Below, in pieces: positions 36,521 to 46,230 of a DNA stretch of 64,000 nt. The DNA is from an uncultured Alphaproteobacteria bacterium. GTDB lineage: Bacteria > Pseudomonadota > Alphaproteobacteria > Caulobacterales > Parvularculaceae. Made by a program: the position numbers and the translations under genes. The notes beneath the pieces are model-generated. The model searched no databases. It saw only the letters and a list, made by a program, of their open reading frames with translations, and was not told the DNA's origin. Every line of letters begins with the position of its first letter. Position 1 is the first letter of the stretch. The stretch lies in contig CADEDN010000013.1 in the NCBI GenBank assembly GCA_902826095.1, positions 1-64,000 on the forward strand. Reading direction: 5' to 3'.

Positions 36521-36928
36521 TCGTTCGCCGATACGAGCGCGCATTCGACAGGAAAATTTCAGGACGCCATATTGCCGTTGGCGCCCTTGGGCTGGCGGAT
36601 GACGCGCGCCGTCGATGGTCCATGGGCGCGCGGATCGAGCGCGCGCGGCGACGGCGCCCATCCATTCGGCGAGATGGGCCTCGATGTGACGGTTGCGTCC
36701 TATGACGCCGCCTGTCTCGAAAGGGTCGGTTACGAGCGGCGAATGCGTTCCGAAATCTTCAGTGTTCGCTTTCTGAAAGCTCCGCCGCGGTCGATCAAGC
36801 CGAGCATTGAGAGGCGGCATTGGGTCGCGGGCGAACGCATGTTTCTGCTTCTGAAACGCTTGCGGCGCAAGGTTGATCGGCGATGCCTGGTGCGAGCATT
36901 CGCGCGGTAATGCGGCTTGGCGTCTGTT
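36521..36928. other. Stretch without a recognisable gene
   Basis: Frames are open on both strands but with the Arg/Ser-rich composition of chance translation. It may contain further decayed parts of the fragment at 36335-36520. Confidence 0.4.
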
Positions 36929-39007
36929 TTATTTTGCCGGCAATTCTTGGCAGCTTGCAGAGCCTCTCGTCGGGGGCGAAGCGTCCTTTGTCTGCAGAAA
37001 GACGGCGCTCCATAGCTGCGCCGCGTTCGATTCCGCTTCGTGGCTGTCGCTCTCGCCGAATGGCGCGCGCGCGAAGATTCCATTCGTCAATGTCCAGGTC
37101 CACAGTTCGGCTGAGCGATAATGCTTGCCGCGCTCGATCGCCGCCCCAAGCGCGCAACGCGCGGCTGAAAGGAGTTGGCGCGTCGACGGCGCCAGATCCG
37201 GGCGGCTGAGCTGACGGCCAAGCCCTGCGGCCATCAGCGCCTGTTGCCAAGACCAGACGACCGCGCCGTGATACTGATCGCGCCCGAACTCCGCAGCGAC
37301 GTCGTCCGGCGCGTGCGCGCCGTTGGCGACCAGCATGCCCGCCGGCGTCATCAATCCAGCAGGATATGGCTGCAAGACCAGACGCGCCGCTTCCTCCAGG
37401 CGTTCCGTCGGGGGCGTCCCGAAGAATAGGTCGAAGCCGACATCCGAGTGCATGACGGCGATCGGCGCACCGGACTTGTCGAGCGCAAGCGCTGAAAAAG
37501 CGACAGATCGGTCTTGCAAAAACACAGCGGAGGTTGACGGGAATCCTTCCCGACGCGAGACCTTGTCGAGATGGCGACGCGCCGACTCCGCCTCAATTGT
37601 CACTTTGAAATGCGTCGCGGCGCCGGACCAACGTTCATGGAGCCGTCGGGCCTCGCGCGATAATTGCGCGGTTTCCTCATTTTCTCCCAGCAACCCGCTT
37701 TCACAAAGACGCGCCGCTGCCCGAAGCGCGGCGGGAACGAGCGCGACATTGACGTCATAGGGGTAAACGCCGCCGCCGAGCCCAAAATCGCTGTCGCGCC
37801 AATTTCCAACAGGCGGGCTGTCCTGACGAACGCGAATGAGCTGCGACCAATGCGGCGCCTCGCCATAAGGCCGCGCCGCGCCGATGACGAATCTGGCATT
37901 GCGCAGCGCGAGTTCGCGAAAATCGGCGCCGTCCGCCCGGCGACGCGCGAGGAACGGTCGCGCGCGGCCGGCGGCGCCGGGCGCATCTAGCAGATGCTGC
38001 GCAAGGATCGGCGCCAGCAGGAAGTCGTCATCGATCATCTTGTAGTCGAGGATCGGCGCGTCGATGGCCGGCTCGCCATTCTCAATGCGACGCAGCAGGG
38101 CATATTCCCCGATGTCTTCCTCATGCGCGACTTCGCCGGTCTCCGACAGGCGTTCGAGAACGGACGCAAGACCGGCGCCGATCGCGCGCGGCTGCAGAGA
38201 ATCGCCGAGCAACGCGAGCGACATCAGCGTATCGCGGCCGAAATAAGTGTCGTATTGCCACGACCCCGCGAGGAACTTTTCTTCGTAGGCCAGAAATGTC
38301 AGGACATTGCGAAGTCGATCGTCCGCCGCCGCCGAGCCTGAAAGCAGCGCCCGCTCGGGAATTCCGACGAGAGGCGCGTCGCCGCTGAGAGCGGTGATGC
38401 GCAATTCCAGTCCCGCCTCGCCATTCGATGCGATATCGATCAGCCCGTCGGTCGGAGACGTCGCGACACGTCCGTTAATCGCGTCGACCGAGAGGAAATA
38501 GCCGGCGGCGCCGTCAAGCCGACGTCGCTCCCAGGTGATTTCGTTCTCCCTGACCGTCGCTGGCGTTTCGACGCTTGGCGGAATCCGCCCGACATATTTG
38601 TAGTCGCGCAGGACACGGATATTGCCGAGGATCGCCCTGCGGATGCGGAGCGATCGCGCATTGATCACGGTCTTGAAGGAGACGCCGTATCGCTTCGAGC
38701 CGTCATCGAGTGTTCGGACGACCGGACGCACGTCCTGGACAGGCGCCCACTCGGCTTTCCCCGCATCTTTCTCAAACCAAAGCCCGACGCCGCTATTGCC
38801 GGCTGGAAACGCGATAATGAGCCGAGGCGCATCGCCTGATTTCAGGACGACATGAGCGGCGACCGGGCCGTCGCGCAAAAATTCATTGCGGACCGCGCCG
38901 TCCTCAATCGAGAAATGCAATTCCGGACGCGCCTCATCATGCGCGCATCCCGGAAGCGTTACGCATGCAAGGACCGCCGCGCCCATTGTCCGCAAGGGAG
39001 TCCTCAT
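36929..39007 (-). CDS. Six-hairpin glycosidase-like lipoprotein (debranching/glucoamylase type)
   Basis: 692 residues. The N-terminus MRTPLRTMGAAVLACVTLPG is followed by the lipobox Cys (LPGC), so a periplasm-facing lipoprotein is expected. An N-terminal beta-rich part of about 230 residues precedes an alpha/alpha-toroid part: SWQYDTYFGRDTLMSLALLG (about residue 270) recalls GRDT motifs of amylo-1,6-glucosidases, and DVGFDLFFGTPP, FGRDQYHGAVVWSWQQALM and TLTNGIFARAPFGES come later. It is likely to cleave alpha-glucan branches or ends. ATGA overlap with the MFS gene shows joint expression. The exact GH family was not determined. Confidence 0.72.
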   Translation of the reverse strand: MRTPLRTMGAAVLACVTLPGCAHDEARPELHFSIEDGAVRNEFLRDGPVAAHVVLKSGDAPRLIIAFPAGNSGVGLWFEKDAGKAEWAPVQDVRPVVRTLDDGSKRYGVSFKTVINARSLRIRRAILGNIRVLRDYKYVGRIPPSVETPATVRENEITWERRRLDGAAGYFLSVDAINGRVATSPTDGLIDIASNGEAGLELRITALSGDAPLVGIPERALLSGSAAADDRLRNVLTFLAYEEKFLAGSWQYDTYFGRDTLMSLALLGDSLQPRAIGAGLASVLERLSETGEVAHEEDIGEYALLRRIENGEPAIDAPILDYKMIDDDFLLAPILAQHLLDAPGAAGRARPFLARRRADGADFRELALRNARFVIGAARPYGEAPHWSQLIRVRQDSPPVGNWRDSDFGLGGGVYPYDVNVALVPAALRAAARLCESGLLGENEETAQLSREARRLHERWSGAATHFKVTIEAESARRHLDKVSRREGFPSTSAVFLQDRSVAFSALALDKSGAPIAVMHSDVGFDLFFGTPPTERLEEAARLVLQPYPAGLMTPAGMLVANGAHAPDDVAAEFGRDQYHGAVVWSWQQALMAAGLGRQLSRPDLAPSTRQLLSAARCALGAAIERGKHYRSAELWTWTLTNGIFARAPFGESDSHEAESNAAQLWSAVFLQTKDASPPTRGSASCQELPAK

Positions 39008-40251
39008 GTCGGCAGCGCCGCCGGACCGGCGCGCATTTTGGTGTGTCGTCTTAGAAACCAGAGCGTCGCCAGGAGAACGGCCATCGGCGCAAGCGACAAG
39101 AAGAAGGCCGCCTCGCCGCCGAAGCGGGCGAATGTCTGGCCGGTGATGAATGATCCGGTGGTGCCGCCAAGCGCTGAAAATACGACGATGAGGCCGGCCA
39201 TGGCGGCGTGGCGCTCGCGCGGGAGCGAACTCAAGATCACCGAATTGATCGCCGGATAAATCGGCGCGAGGAAAAGACCGATCATCGGCAAGATGAAGGC
39301 CGCTAGCGGCGCCGTCGTCCAGGAAAGATCCGCGCGCGGCTCCAAACCGCGCGTCGCGGGGAGCGTCAAAATAATGAGCGCGCCCATCGAGATGACGCAA
39401 ACATTGAGAAGCGCGTACCAGTTCATTCGCCGCAAGATCACGCCCGCGCCGATGCGGCCGGCGGCCAGCGCCGCCGCGAATATGCTTGTCGCTTGAACGC
39501 TCATCGCCTGCGGCAGATGCAAGACTTCGTTGTTGAACGTCGGCAGCCAGGTGCCGATTCCCTGTTCGATCAACACATACAAGAACGCGGAAATGAGGAA
39601 GACGATGACGGCCGGCCGCCAAAGCAACGCCAGCATCGCGCCGAAATCCCGGCCGTATCGCGCATCGCCGTCCTTTCGCGGCGCCGGCGGAAACTTCGTC
39701 GCCGCCAGGAGCGCGACGTTCATTGCGGCGAGCGCGGCGAGCAGCCAGTAGACGCGCGTCCAGCCCAGCGAAGACGGATCTGAAGGATCGATAAAGGCGG
39801 CGAACAGCCAGTATCCCGCAAGGACTCCGACCATGAAGAAGCCTTCGATGAAATTCAGCAGGCTTGCATGGCTGTCGCTGTCGTCCGTTAGCAGTCCGAT
39901 CGTTGAATAAACGGATATCTTCACGAGCGCGAAGCTCGCGCCGAAGGTGAAGAATAGCAGTTTCGCCGTCGTAAACGAGGGCGCGAGCGGCATTGCAAGA
40001 CAGGCGAGTCCGACCGCCGCGAACCCCATCAACATCGCCCGCCGATAGCCGATCCGTGCAAGGAAAGATGCGACAAGGAAGGAAACGGCCGCAATCGGCA
40101 AATCCTTGAACGCCTCCAGAATGCTCGCGCTTTCCTTTGTCGCGCCGAACGTGGCGATGGACTGGAGGATGACGGCGCCGACGCTGTTGAGGAGTATTGC
40201 AAACAGGAAATAGGCAGAGAAAAGACACAACCGCACCAGCATCGGATTCAT
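39004..40251 (-). CDS. MFS transporter, probably oligosaccharide or sugar uptake
   Basis: 415 residues with about twelve hydrophobic segments and a cytoplasmic break after segment 6 (FPPAPRKDGDARYGRDFG). The ATG at 40251 has GGAGGGA upstream; earlier in-frame codons are not needed. It is the promoter-proximal gene of a two-gene unit with the glycosidase-like lipoprotein, and divergent from a GH13 alpha-glucosidase, which points to malto-oligosaccharide or glucose import. Confidence 0.85.
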   Translation of the reverse strand: MNPMLVRLCLFSAYFLFAILLNSVGAVILQSIATFGATKESASILEAFKDLPIAAVSFLVASFLARIGYRRAMLMGFAAVGLACLAMPLAPSFTTAKLLFFTFGASFALVKISVYSTIGLLTDDSDSHASLLNFIEGFFMVGVLAGYWLFAAFIDPSDPSSLGWTRVYWLLAALAAMNVALLAATKFPPAPRKDGDARYGRDFGAMLALLWRPAVIVFLISAFLYVLIEQGIGTWLPTFNNEVLHLPQAMSVQATSIFAAALAAGRIGAGVILRRMNWYALLNVCVISMGALIILTLPATRGLEPRADLSWTTAPLAAFILPMIGLFLAPIYPAINSVILSSLPRERHAAMAGLIVVFSALGGTTGSFITGQTFARFGGEAAFFLSLAPMAVLLATLWFLRRHTKMRAGPAALPT

Positions 40252-40321
40252 GGGCGTCCCTCCCTCGGCCGGCCGCAGGGCAGCCGGCGGCGGCGCGGCC
40301 GCGATTATCGGGAATGGCAAC

Positions 40322-40331
40322 CGATTGCGCA
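40322..40331. promoter_or_regulatory. TGCGCAATCG half-site between MFS and alpha-glucosidase genes
   Basis: The reverse complement, CGATTGCGCA, equals the word at 43041-43050 before the TonB receptor. A LacI-type binding half-site for the regulator at 41976-43022 is inferred. It lies between the divergent transport and hydrolase genes. Confidence 0.5.
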
Positions 40332-40392
40332 AGCCGAATCAATCTGTTGTAATGCGGCTCTGAACGAAGTGAATGGACGACGGGGAATCGGC

Positions 40393-41979
40393 ATGGCTGA
40401 TTGGTGGCGAGGCGGCGTGATCTACCAGATCTATCCGCGAAGCTTCTGCGACGCGGATGACGACGGCGTCGGGGACCTTAGAGGCGTCGCATCCAAGCTT
40501 GACTATCTCGCGTCGCTCGGCGTCGACGGCGTCTGGCTTTCGCCCTTCTTTCGTTCGCCGATGCGGGATTTCGGATACGACGTTTCGGATTATCGCGACA
40601 TCGATCCGGTTTTCGGAACGCTCGCCGATTTCGACGCGCTGCTCGCCGGCGCGCACGCTCGTTCGTTGAAGGTCGTGATCGATCAGGTCTATTCGCACAC
40701 GTCCGATCAACATCAGTGGTTCAAGGAAAGCCGCAAGTCGCGCGACAATCCGAAGGCGGACTGGTATGTTTGGGCGGGCGCCAAAGATGACGGCGGGCCG
40801 CCTAACAACTGGATATCGCTGTTCGGCGGGCAAGCGTGGTCCTGGGACACGCGTCGCCGCCAATACTACATGCACAATTTCCTTGGCGAGCAGCCAGACC
40901 TCAATTTCCACAATCCGGAGGTCCAGAAGGCGATGCTCGACATCGCGCGATTCTGGCTAGATCGGGGTGTTGATGGTTTTCGCCTTGATGTCGCGAATTT
41001 CTATTATTGCGACAGGCTGCTTCGCGACAACCCGCCGAAGCGCCAGGGCGGCGGCTTTGCGCGGCCTTATCAGCACCAGCGTCACCTCTACGATCGCTCC
41101 CAGCCCGAAAATCTAGCCTTCATGGCGACGCTTCGGTCGCTTGTCGATGAGTATCCAGATCGGATGACCGTCGCCGAGATCGGCAGCGATTCCTATATAC
41201 GGCGCAGCATTGAATATTCATCGCCTGGCCGCCTCCACACCGCTTATAATTTCATGCTGCTCGAAAACGGGCCGTTGACCGCGCGGCTTGTTCGGGGTGC
41301 GCTCGAAGCATGGACGAGCGACGAGGCCTGGCCGAGTTGGTCTTTCTCGAACCATGATGTCGTGCGGGTCAGAACGCGCTGGGGCGGCGACGACGCCGGC
41401 GACGATTTCACCTTGCTCCTTCTCGGCGTCTTGATGTGTCTTCGGGGCACGATCTTCCTTTATCAGGGCGAGGAGCTCGGTCTTCCGCAGGCTGACGTTC
41501 CACCGGAAAAACTGAAAGATCCGGAAGGCATTCGATTCTGGCCGGACAGTCTCGGTCGGGACGGCTGCCGGACGCCGATTCCCTGGCGCAGCGAGGCGCT
41601 GAACGCCGGCTTTTCTTCGGTTGAGCCGTGGCTCCCCGTCGATCGGCGGCACGCGCGCCTTGCCGTCGACCGGCAGTCTCGCGATCCGTCCTCGATCCTC
41701 AACAGGACGCGAAATTTCATCGCATTTCGCCAGCGCCATGAAGCGTTGCGTCTGGGCGACATGCGATTTGTCGATGCGCCGGAACCGGTTCTCGCCTTCA
41801 CGCGCAATTTAGGGACACAGTCATTGTACTGCGCGTTCAATCTCGGGCCGGACGACGTTCGGCTGGCGCTCCCCGCCGGCGTCGGCGAATTGCTCGGCTA
41901 TGGATTGCCGGCGGCGATTGATGACGCGGTCTTGTCCCTGCCGGCCTATGGCGGGGCGATTTTGGGGCGGCGGACATGA
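40393..41979 (+). CDS. GH13 alpha-glucosidase (oligo-1,6-glucosidase/maltase type)
   Basis: 528 residues. The GH13 regions are in order: MADWWRGGVIYQIYPRSFCD, KVVIDQVYSHTS, GVDGFRLDVANF (nucleophile Asp), RMTVAEIGSD (acid/base Glu) and FSNHDVVR. No signal peptide, so cytoplasmic. Start at 40393 with GGGGA upstream. The TGA overlaps the LacI gene's ATG (ATGA). A close paralogue is at 46231-47889. Confidence 0.9.
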   Translation: MADWWRGGVIYQIYPRSFCDADDDGVGDLRGVASKLDYLASLGVDGVWLSPFFRSPMRDFGYDVSDYRDIDPVFGTLADFDALLAGAHARSLKVVIDQVYSHTSDQHQWFKESRKSRDNPKADWYVWAGAKDDGGPPNNWISLFGGQAWSWDTRRRQYYMHNFLGEQPDLNFHNPEVQKAMLDIARFWLDRGVDGFRLDVANFYYCDRLLRDNPPKRQGGGFARPYQHQRHLYDRSQPENLAFMATLRSLVDEYPDRMTVAEIGSDSYIRRSIEYSSPGRLHTAYNFMLLENGPLTARLVRGALEAWTSDEAWPSWSFSNHDVVRVRTRWGGDDAGDDFTLLLLGVLMCLRGTIFLYQGEELGLPQADVPPEKLKDPEGIRFWPDSLGRDGCRTPIPWRSEALNAGFSSVEPWLPVDRRHARLAVDRQSRDPSSILNRTRNFIAFRQRHEALRLGDMRFVDAPEPVLAFTRNLGTQSLYCAFNLGPDDVRLALPAGVGELLGYGLPAAIDDAVLSLPAYGGAILGRRT

Positions 41980-43022
41980 AAACGGGGCGCCCGGCGACAA
42001 GCGACGTCTTTCGCGCGCGGACAATGGCTGAAATCGCTGAGATCGCCGGCGTCGCCGAGTCGACGGTTTCGCGCGCGATTGCCGGCAGCAATCGCGTGTC
42101 GGCGGAAACCAAAGAGAGAATTCTCCGACTGATTGACGAGAGCGGGTATCGAATCAACAGCCGGGCGCGAAGCCTCAGAACGCAGGAAACGCGCACGATC
42201 GAAGTCGTGATCGCGATTTCTGAAACGAACCGGCAGCATTTTTCGGACCCGTTCTTCAGCCAGATCATCGCCTCAATCGGCGATTCGCTGGCCGAGAACG
42301 GCTATGATCTATTGCTGTCGCGCGCTCATCCATGGGGCGAGGGCGCGCTGGCCGACACGCTCGCGGTCAAGCGCGCGGACGGCGTCATCGTCATCGGACA
42401 AGGGCGAAATCCGGAAGCGCTCAACCGTTACGCCGAAAGACATCCCAATGTCATCGTCTGGGGCGCACGAATCCCCGGTCGAAATTACGCCGTCGTCGGC
42501 AGCGATAACGCGCTTGGAGGCGCGCTCGCCGGCAAACATCTGATCAAGAGCGGACGGCGCCGTCTCGTTTTTCTCGGCGACGTCAATCATGTCGAAGTCG
42601 GACTCCGCCATTTGGGACTTGTTTCGTCACTGACCGGAACCGGCGTCACTTCGGATCAAACACTGATGCTGTCGATGCCGTTCGACAGCGCATCCGCGTA
42701 TGAAACGACCCGTCGATTGTTTGAGGGCGGCGCGCGCCACGACGCGATTTTCGCCGCTAGCGACCTAATGGCGATCGCTGCGATTCGCGCGCTTTCCGAT
42801 CTCGGCGTTCGCGTTCCGGAAGATGTGGCGGTGATCGGCTATGACGACATCGCCCTTGCGGAATATGTGACCCCCGGTTTGACGACCGTCAGGCAGGATA
42901 CGGCCGCCGGGGGAAGGGCCCTCGTCGAGAGCGTTCTCTCGGTTCTCGGCGGTCGAGCGCCGACGGATGTCACTTTGCCGACCGAACTCGTCGTTCGGCA
43001 GTCATGCGGCGCAAGAAAATAG
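41976..43022 (+). CDS. LacI-family transcriptional regulator
   Basis: 348 residues: N-terminal helix-turn-helix TMAEIAEIAGVAESTVSRAI with the hinge helix near SRARSLRTQET, then a periplasmic-binding-protein-like sensor domain (DGVIVIGQGRNP, PEDVAVIGYDDIALAEYVTP). It probably represses the surrounding maltodextrin genes until a sugar binds. Likely targets are the TGCGCAAT boxes at 40322, 43031-43049 and 43096-43113. Confidence 0.92.
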   Translation: MKTGRPATSDVFRARTMAEIAEIAGVAESTVSRAIAGSNRVSAETKERILRLIDESGYRINSRARSLRTQETRTIEVVIAISETNRQHFSDPFFSQIIASIGDSLAENGYDLLLSRAHPWGEGALADTLAVKRADGVIVIGQGRNPEALNRYAERHPNVIVWGARIPGRNYAVVGSDNALGGALAGKHLIKSGRRRLVFLGDVNHVEVGLRHLGLVSSLTGTGVTSDQTLMLSMPFDSASAYETTRRLFEGGARHDAIFAASDLMAIAAIRALSDLGVRVPEDVAVIGYDDIALAEYVTPGLTTVRQDTAAGGRALVESVLSVLGGRAPTDVTLPTELVVRQSCGARK

Positions 43023-43030
43023 CCTCTTCT

Positions 43031-43049
43031 TGCGCAATCTTGCGCAATC
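43031..43049 (+). promoter_or_regulatory. Direct repeat of TGCGCAATC, 10 bp apart
   Basis: TGCGCAATC occurs at 43031-43039 and again at 43041-43049, just after the LacI stop codon and about 140 bp before the TonB receptor gene. The half-site matches each arm of the palindrome at 43096-43113. Confidence 0.5.
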
Positions 43050-43095
43050 GCCGTTGCTCTCTTGCATCAACTTGGCCGATTCTATCGGAATGGCG

Positions 43096-43113
43096 TGCGC
43101 AATCAATTGCGCA
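43096..43113. promoter_or_regulatory. Palindromic LacI-type operator candidate
   Basis: TGCGCAATCAATTGCGCA: 8-base arms that pair exactly around a 2-base centre. It sits about 75 bp before the TonB receptor start, where binding would block its promoter. Confidence 0.65.
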
Positions 43114-43187
43114 TCGACGCAGCGCGCGCCACAGTCGGCGAGGGAAACAATGCGTCGCCGTCTCCGCGGCGGGCGAGGGAGGTAGAA

Positions 43188-45488
43188 ATGCTCACGGTAC
43201 GGAAAGGCTGGACCAAATTGGCGACGCATCAGGCGTTGGCGCAAGCTTTGATGCTTGGCGCGGCGGCGGCGGCGTTGACTGCGGGTGCGGCGAACGCCCA
43301 GCAGGCGGCCGCCGATGAACCGGTCGACGAAATTGTCGTGATCGGCACGCCGGGCGGCGCCGGCGCCGATCGTCAGGACGCGAGCTTCGCGGTCACGACG
43401 ATCAATGCGGAAGCGATCGAGCAATTTTCGCCGCAAAGCACGGCCGATCTGCTCAAGAACATTCCCGGCGTTTGGGTCGAGAGTTCCGGCGGCGTCGCCG
43501 GCGCCAACATCGACGTGCGCGGCCTTCCCGGCGGCGGCGACGCGCCGTTCGTCACGCTCGCGATCAACGGCTCGCCGCTATACGGCACGGAGATGCTGTC
43601 ATTTTTCGAGCAAAGCTCGATCTTCCGGATTGATGAAACGATCGCCGGCGTCGAAGGCCTTCGCGGCGGCCCGAACTCCGTCTTTGGTAAGGGCGAGCCC
43701 GGCCTGACCGTCAACTTCAATCTCAAGGAAGGCGGCGATGAGGCTGAAGGCCGCGTCAAATACACTACATCCGATTACGGGTCGCATCGTTTCGACGCCG
43801 TCGTCAGCGGGCCGCTGGGCAATGAATTCTACGGCATGGTCGGCGGCTATTGGCGCGGGTCGGACGGCATTCGCGACACAGAATTCAGATCGGAGGAGGG
43901 GTTTCAGCTCACCGCTAATCTCACGAAGCGTTTCGAACTGGGAAAGATCAACGTTTTCGGCCGTTACACCGATGATCATGGGCAATGGGTGCTGCCGATG
44001 GCGCTCAATTCCGGCAATGATCTCGGCGAGTTCGCCCAGCTTGGGAACGCAACGCGATTCCGGACGTTGCAGGTCGATTCCGCCGGCGCGACAGAGGATT
44101 TCGACTTCGCCGACGGCCGCGGCTGGGAGGGAATCGTCACCGGCGGAAGCGGCGAGTATGAATTCGGCGGGGGATTCGTCATCCGCGACCGCTTCACCTA
44201 CATGAACGGCGACGCCGACACGTTCGGTCTCGTGCCGTCTGGCGGCGCGGTGACGGCGGCGGCGCTCAGCACGGTCATCGGCGGTCCCGTGACGACTGCG
44301 AGCGGTCAAACGCTCGGCGCAGGCGACTTCGTTCAGACCTATGGACACTGGGTCGTCAAGAAGGACCTTGAAGCGCTGATCAACGACCTCAGCATCAACA
44401 AGAATTTCTTCGACTCTCACGACGTGACGGTCGGGTATTATCGCGCAAAATGGTCCTCGAAAGATTTCTGGCTGCTCGGCAATCCGATACCGGTTCACAA
44501 CACGCAGAACGGCGAGGCGCTTGACGCCGCGATCACGCCGGCGGATATCGCGGCCGCGGGCGGCGACGCGGGATTTCTGTTCGGCCTCGATTCGGACGGC
44601 GATGCGCGCGCCGAGGCGATCTACGCCGCCGATTCCTGGCAGGTGACCGACCGGCTCCGGCTTGATCTCGGCGGTCGGCACGAATGGATCCATATCGATT
44701 ATCTCGTCGACTTCAGCGCCGGCGGAACAAGCTTCGCCGACGGCGTGCTGGACGCATCGAACAATGTTTCGGGCAGCGAATGGGCTTACACATTCGCCGG
44801 AAATTACGACTTCACGGACGATTTCGGCGCCTTCGCCCGCTACACAAAGGGCTTCCTATTCCCGCATTTCGACGACATTCGCGAAGGAAGGCCTAATGTC
44901 GACGGCGTCAAGCAATGGGAAGGCGGCCTAAAATACGCCGGCGAATGGCTGCGGCTCTATGCGACGTTTTTCTACAACAAGAACGACGCGTTCCAGTCGG
45001 TGGTCGGCAGCACAATTCCCGCGACGGCGTTCAAGACGCGGTCCTACGGCGTCGAACTTGACGGAACGATCGACTATGAGGGGTTTTCAATGAACGTCAT
45101 CGCGACGGTCCAGGACCCTGAAATCACCGATTCGACGACGGCGAGCGATGTTGGAAACCAGGTTCTGCGCCAGCCGAAATTCCAGGCGCGGATTTCTCCC
45201 GCCTACACGCTGGAGGCCGGATCGTTTGAGGCGACCTTGTACGGCGCGGTGAGTTTCGTCGGCGACCGCTTCGGCGACAACGGCAATGTCGTGGAACTTG
45301 ATTCTTACACCAAAGTGGATCTCGGCATACAGGCGCTGCATCAATCGGGACTGTTCGTCCAGGTGCACGCAGACAATCTCAACGACTCGGAAGGCCTGAC
45401 GGAAGGCGATCCGCGCAATCCGACAGCGCCCAACGGCCGCCCGATTTTCGGACGGTCGATTTTGTTCAGCGTCGGGTATGATTTTTGA
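43188..45488 (+). CDS. TonB-dependent receptor 1 (carbohydrate uptake)
   Basis: 766 residues. Signal peptide ending AANAQQAA; TonB-box-like DEIVVIGTPG; plug domain with INAEAIEQFSPQSTADLLKN, IDVRGLPGGGDAPFVTLAIN and EGLRGGPNSVFGKGEPG; then a 22-strand-type barrel ending in Phe (LFSVGYDF). The ATG at 43188 has GAGGGAGGTAGAA before it. Position after the LacI gene and its operators indicates malto-oligosaccharide uptake, but the ligand is inferred. Confidence 0.9.
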   Translation: MLTVRKGWTKLATHQALAQALMLGAAAAALTAGAANAQQAAADEPVDEIVVIGTPGGAGADRQDASFAVTTINAEAIEQFSPQSTADLLKNIPGVWVESSGGVAGANIDVRGLPGGGDAPFVTLAINGSPLYGTEMLSFFEQSSIFRIDETIAGVEGLRGGPNSVFGKGEPGLTVNFNLKEGGDEAEGRVKYTTSDYGSHRFDAVVSGPLGNEFYGMVGGYWRGSDGIRDTEFRSEEGFQLTANLTKRFELGKINVFGRYTDDHGQWVLPMALNSGNDLGEFAQLGNATRFRTLQVDSAGATEDFDFADGRGWEGIVTGGSGEYEFGGGFVIRDRFTYMNGDADTFGLVPSGGAVTAAALSTVIGGPVTTASGQTLGAGDFVQTYGHWVVKKDLEALINDLSINKNFFDSHDVTVGYYRAKWSSKDFWLLGNPIPVHNTQNGEALDAAITPADIAAAGGDAGFLFGLDSDGDARAEAIYAADSWQVTDRLRLDLGGRHEWIHIDYLVDFSAGGTSFADGVLDASNNVSGSEWAYTFAGNYDFTDDFGAFARYTKGFLFPHFDDIREGRPNVDGVKQWEGGLKYAGEWLRLYATFFYNKNDAFQSVVGSTIPATAFKTRSYGVELDGTIDYEGFSMNVIATVQDPEITDSTTASDVGNQVLRQPKFQARISPAYTLEAGSFEATLYGAVSFVGDRFGDNGNVVELDSYTKVDLGIQALHQSGLFVQVHADNLNDSEGLTEGDPRNPTAPNGRPIFGRSILFSVGYDF

Positions 45489-45552
45489 GTTTGCGTCGAG
45501 CGGGCGCGATCCGGGTCCCTCCCTCCGGCCTTGTCCGATTGACGTTGTCAGA

Positions 45553-45581
45553 GCCGCTGGAGGCCTCCTCCAGCGGCTTTT
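45553..45581 (+). terminator. Rho-independent terminator after TonB receptor 1
   Basis: GCCGCTGGAGG and CCTCCAGCGGC pair perfectly (11 bp) around a 3-base loop, followed by TTTT. It is 65 bases after the receptor stop. Confidence 0.88.
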
Positions 45582-45626
45582 GTTCGCCGCGATCCGGTCG
45601 TCCAACTTTTTTTTGGCGCCGGATTG

Positions 45627-45929
45627 TCACCATCGAACGGTTTCGCATGCGTCCGGCGGCGCGCTCGGGAACTTCATTGTCTGCTTCAGCCTTTTGTCGA
45701 TGCACGATCCGAGCCTGTCGATGTCGACCGGTTTGGACAGATTGTCCTCCATTCCAGCTGCAAGGACGTCATGACTGTCGAACACATCGCTTCCTCGCGC
45801 ATTCACTGACGAAGCGAGCGCAGGCAACTCGGTTACGGATGCGATCCGCGCCGCCAACGCCTGATTGTCGACGATCGGCTCGGCGTGAACGCCGAGAAGC
45901 CGGTGTGACAGCATTAGAGCGGGTTGCAA
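45627..45929 (-). pseudogene. Remnant of a response-regulator receiver domain
   Basis: The frame reads like the C-terminal half of a hybrid kinase's receiver domain: ASSVNARGSDVFDSHDVLAA, then GMEDNLSKPVDIDRLGSCID, which contains the conserved Lys of the LSKP motif. The phospho-acceptor Asp and the N-terminal half are missing, and no kinase precedes it. It is a decayed fragment. Confidence 0.62.
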
Positions 45930-45952
45930 AAAAGTGGTTGCCGGTTTTTTGC
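45926..45952. repeat. Stem-loop of an alphaproteobacterial-type dispersed repeat
   Basis: GCAAAAAA pairs with TTTTTTGC across an 11-base loop, inside a longer word (GCATTAGAGCGGGTTGC before, GAATCACGCGATAAAAC after) like repeats seen in many alphaproteobacterial intergenic regions. No second copy was found in the window. Confidence 0.5.
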
Positions 45953-45973
45953 AGAATCACGCGATAAAACAAG

Positions 45974-46230
45974 AAACTGGCGCGAAACGTCGATTCAGGA
46001 TTTTTGCGTTTCTCGCTCATCGTTCTGAGCGACTTGGCCGACCAATCGACAATTGTTGTTCGAGCCCGGCCGGCGAATTCAAGATGAGCGGCGGCTCATG
46101 CTATCGAATGCTTGCGCGTCGATGGGACGCGGTGTCCGGCTCAGCGCCTAATTCATCCGATCGAAATGGTCGAAGCCGCAGACCGCGTTGTTGGCGGAAA
46201 GTCCGGAGGTCTTGCGGCGCATGACGGCGA
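45974..46230. other. Intergenic stretch without a recognisable gene
   Basis: Between the repeat and the stop of the GH13 gene on the minus strand. No family-like reading frame seen. Confidence 0.4.

Noticed and set aside
39008-40342. Upstream extension of the six-hairpin glycosidase frame to 1137 codons
   Set aside because: It runs through the MFS gene out of frame; the lipoprotein leader at 39007 and the ATGA overlap fix the real start.
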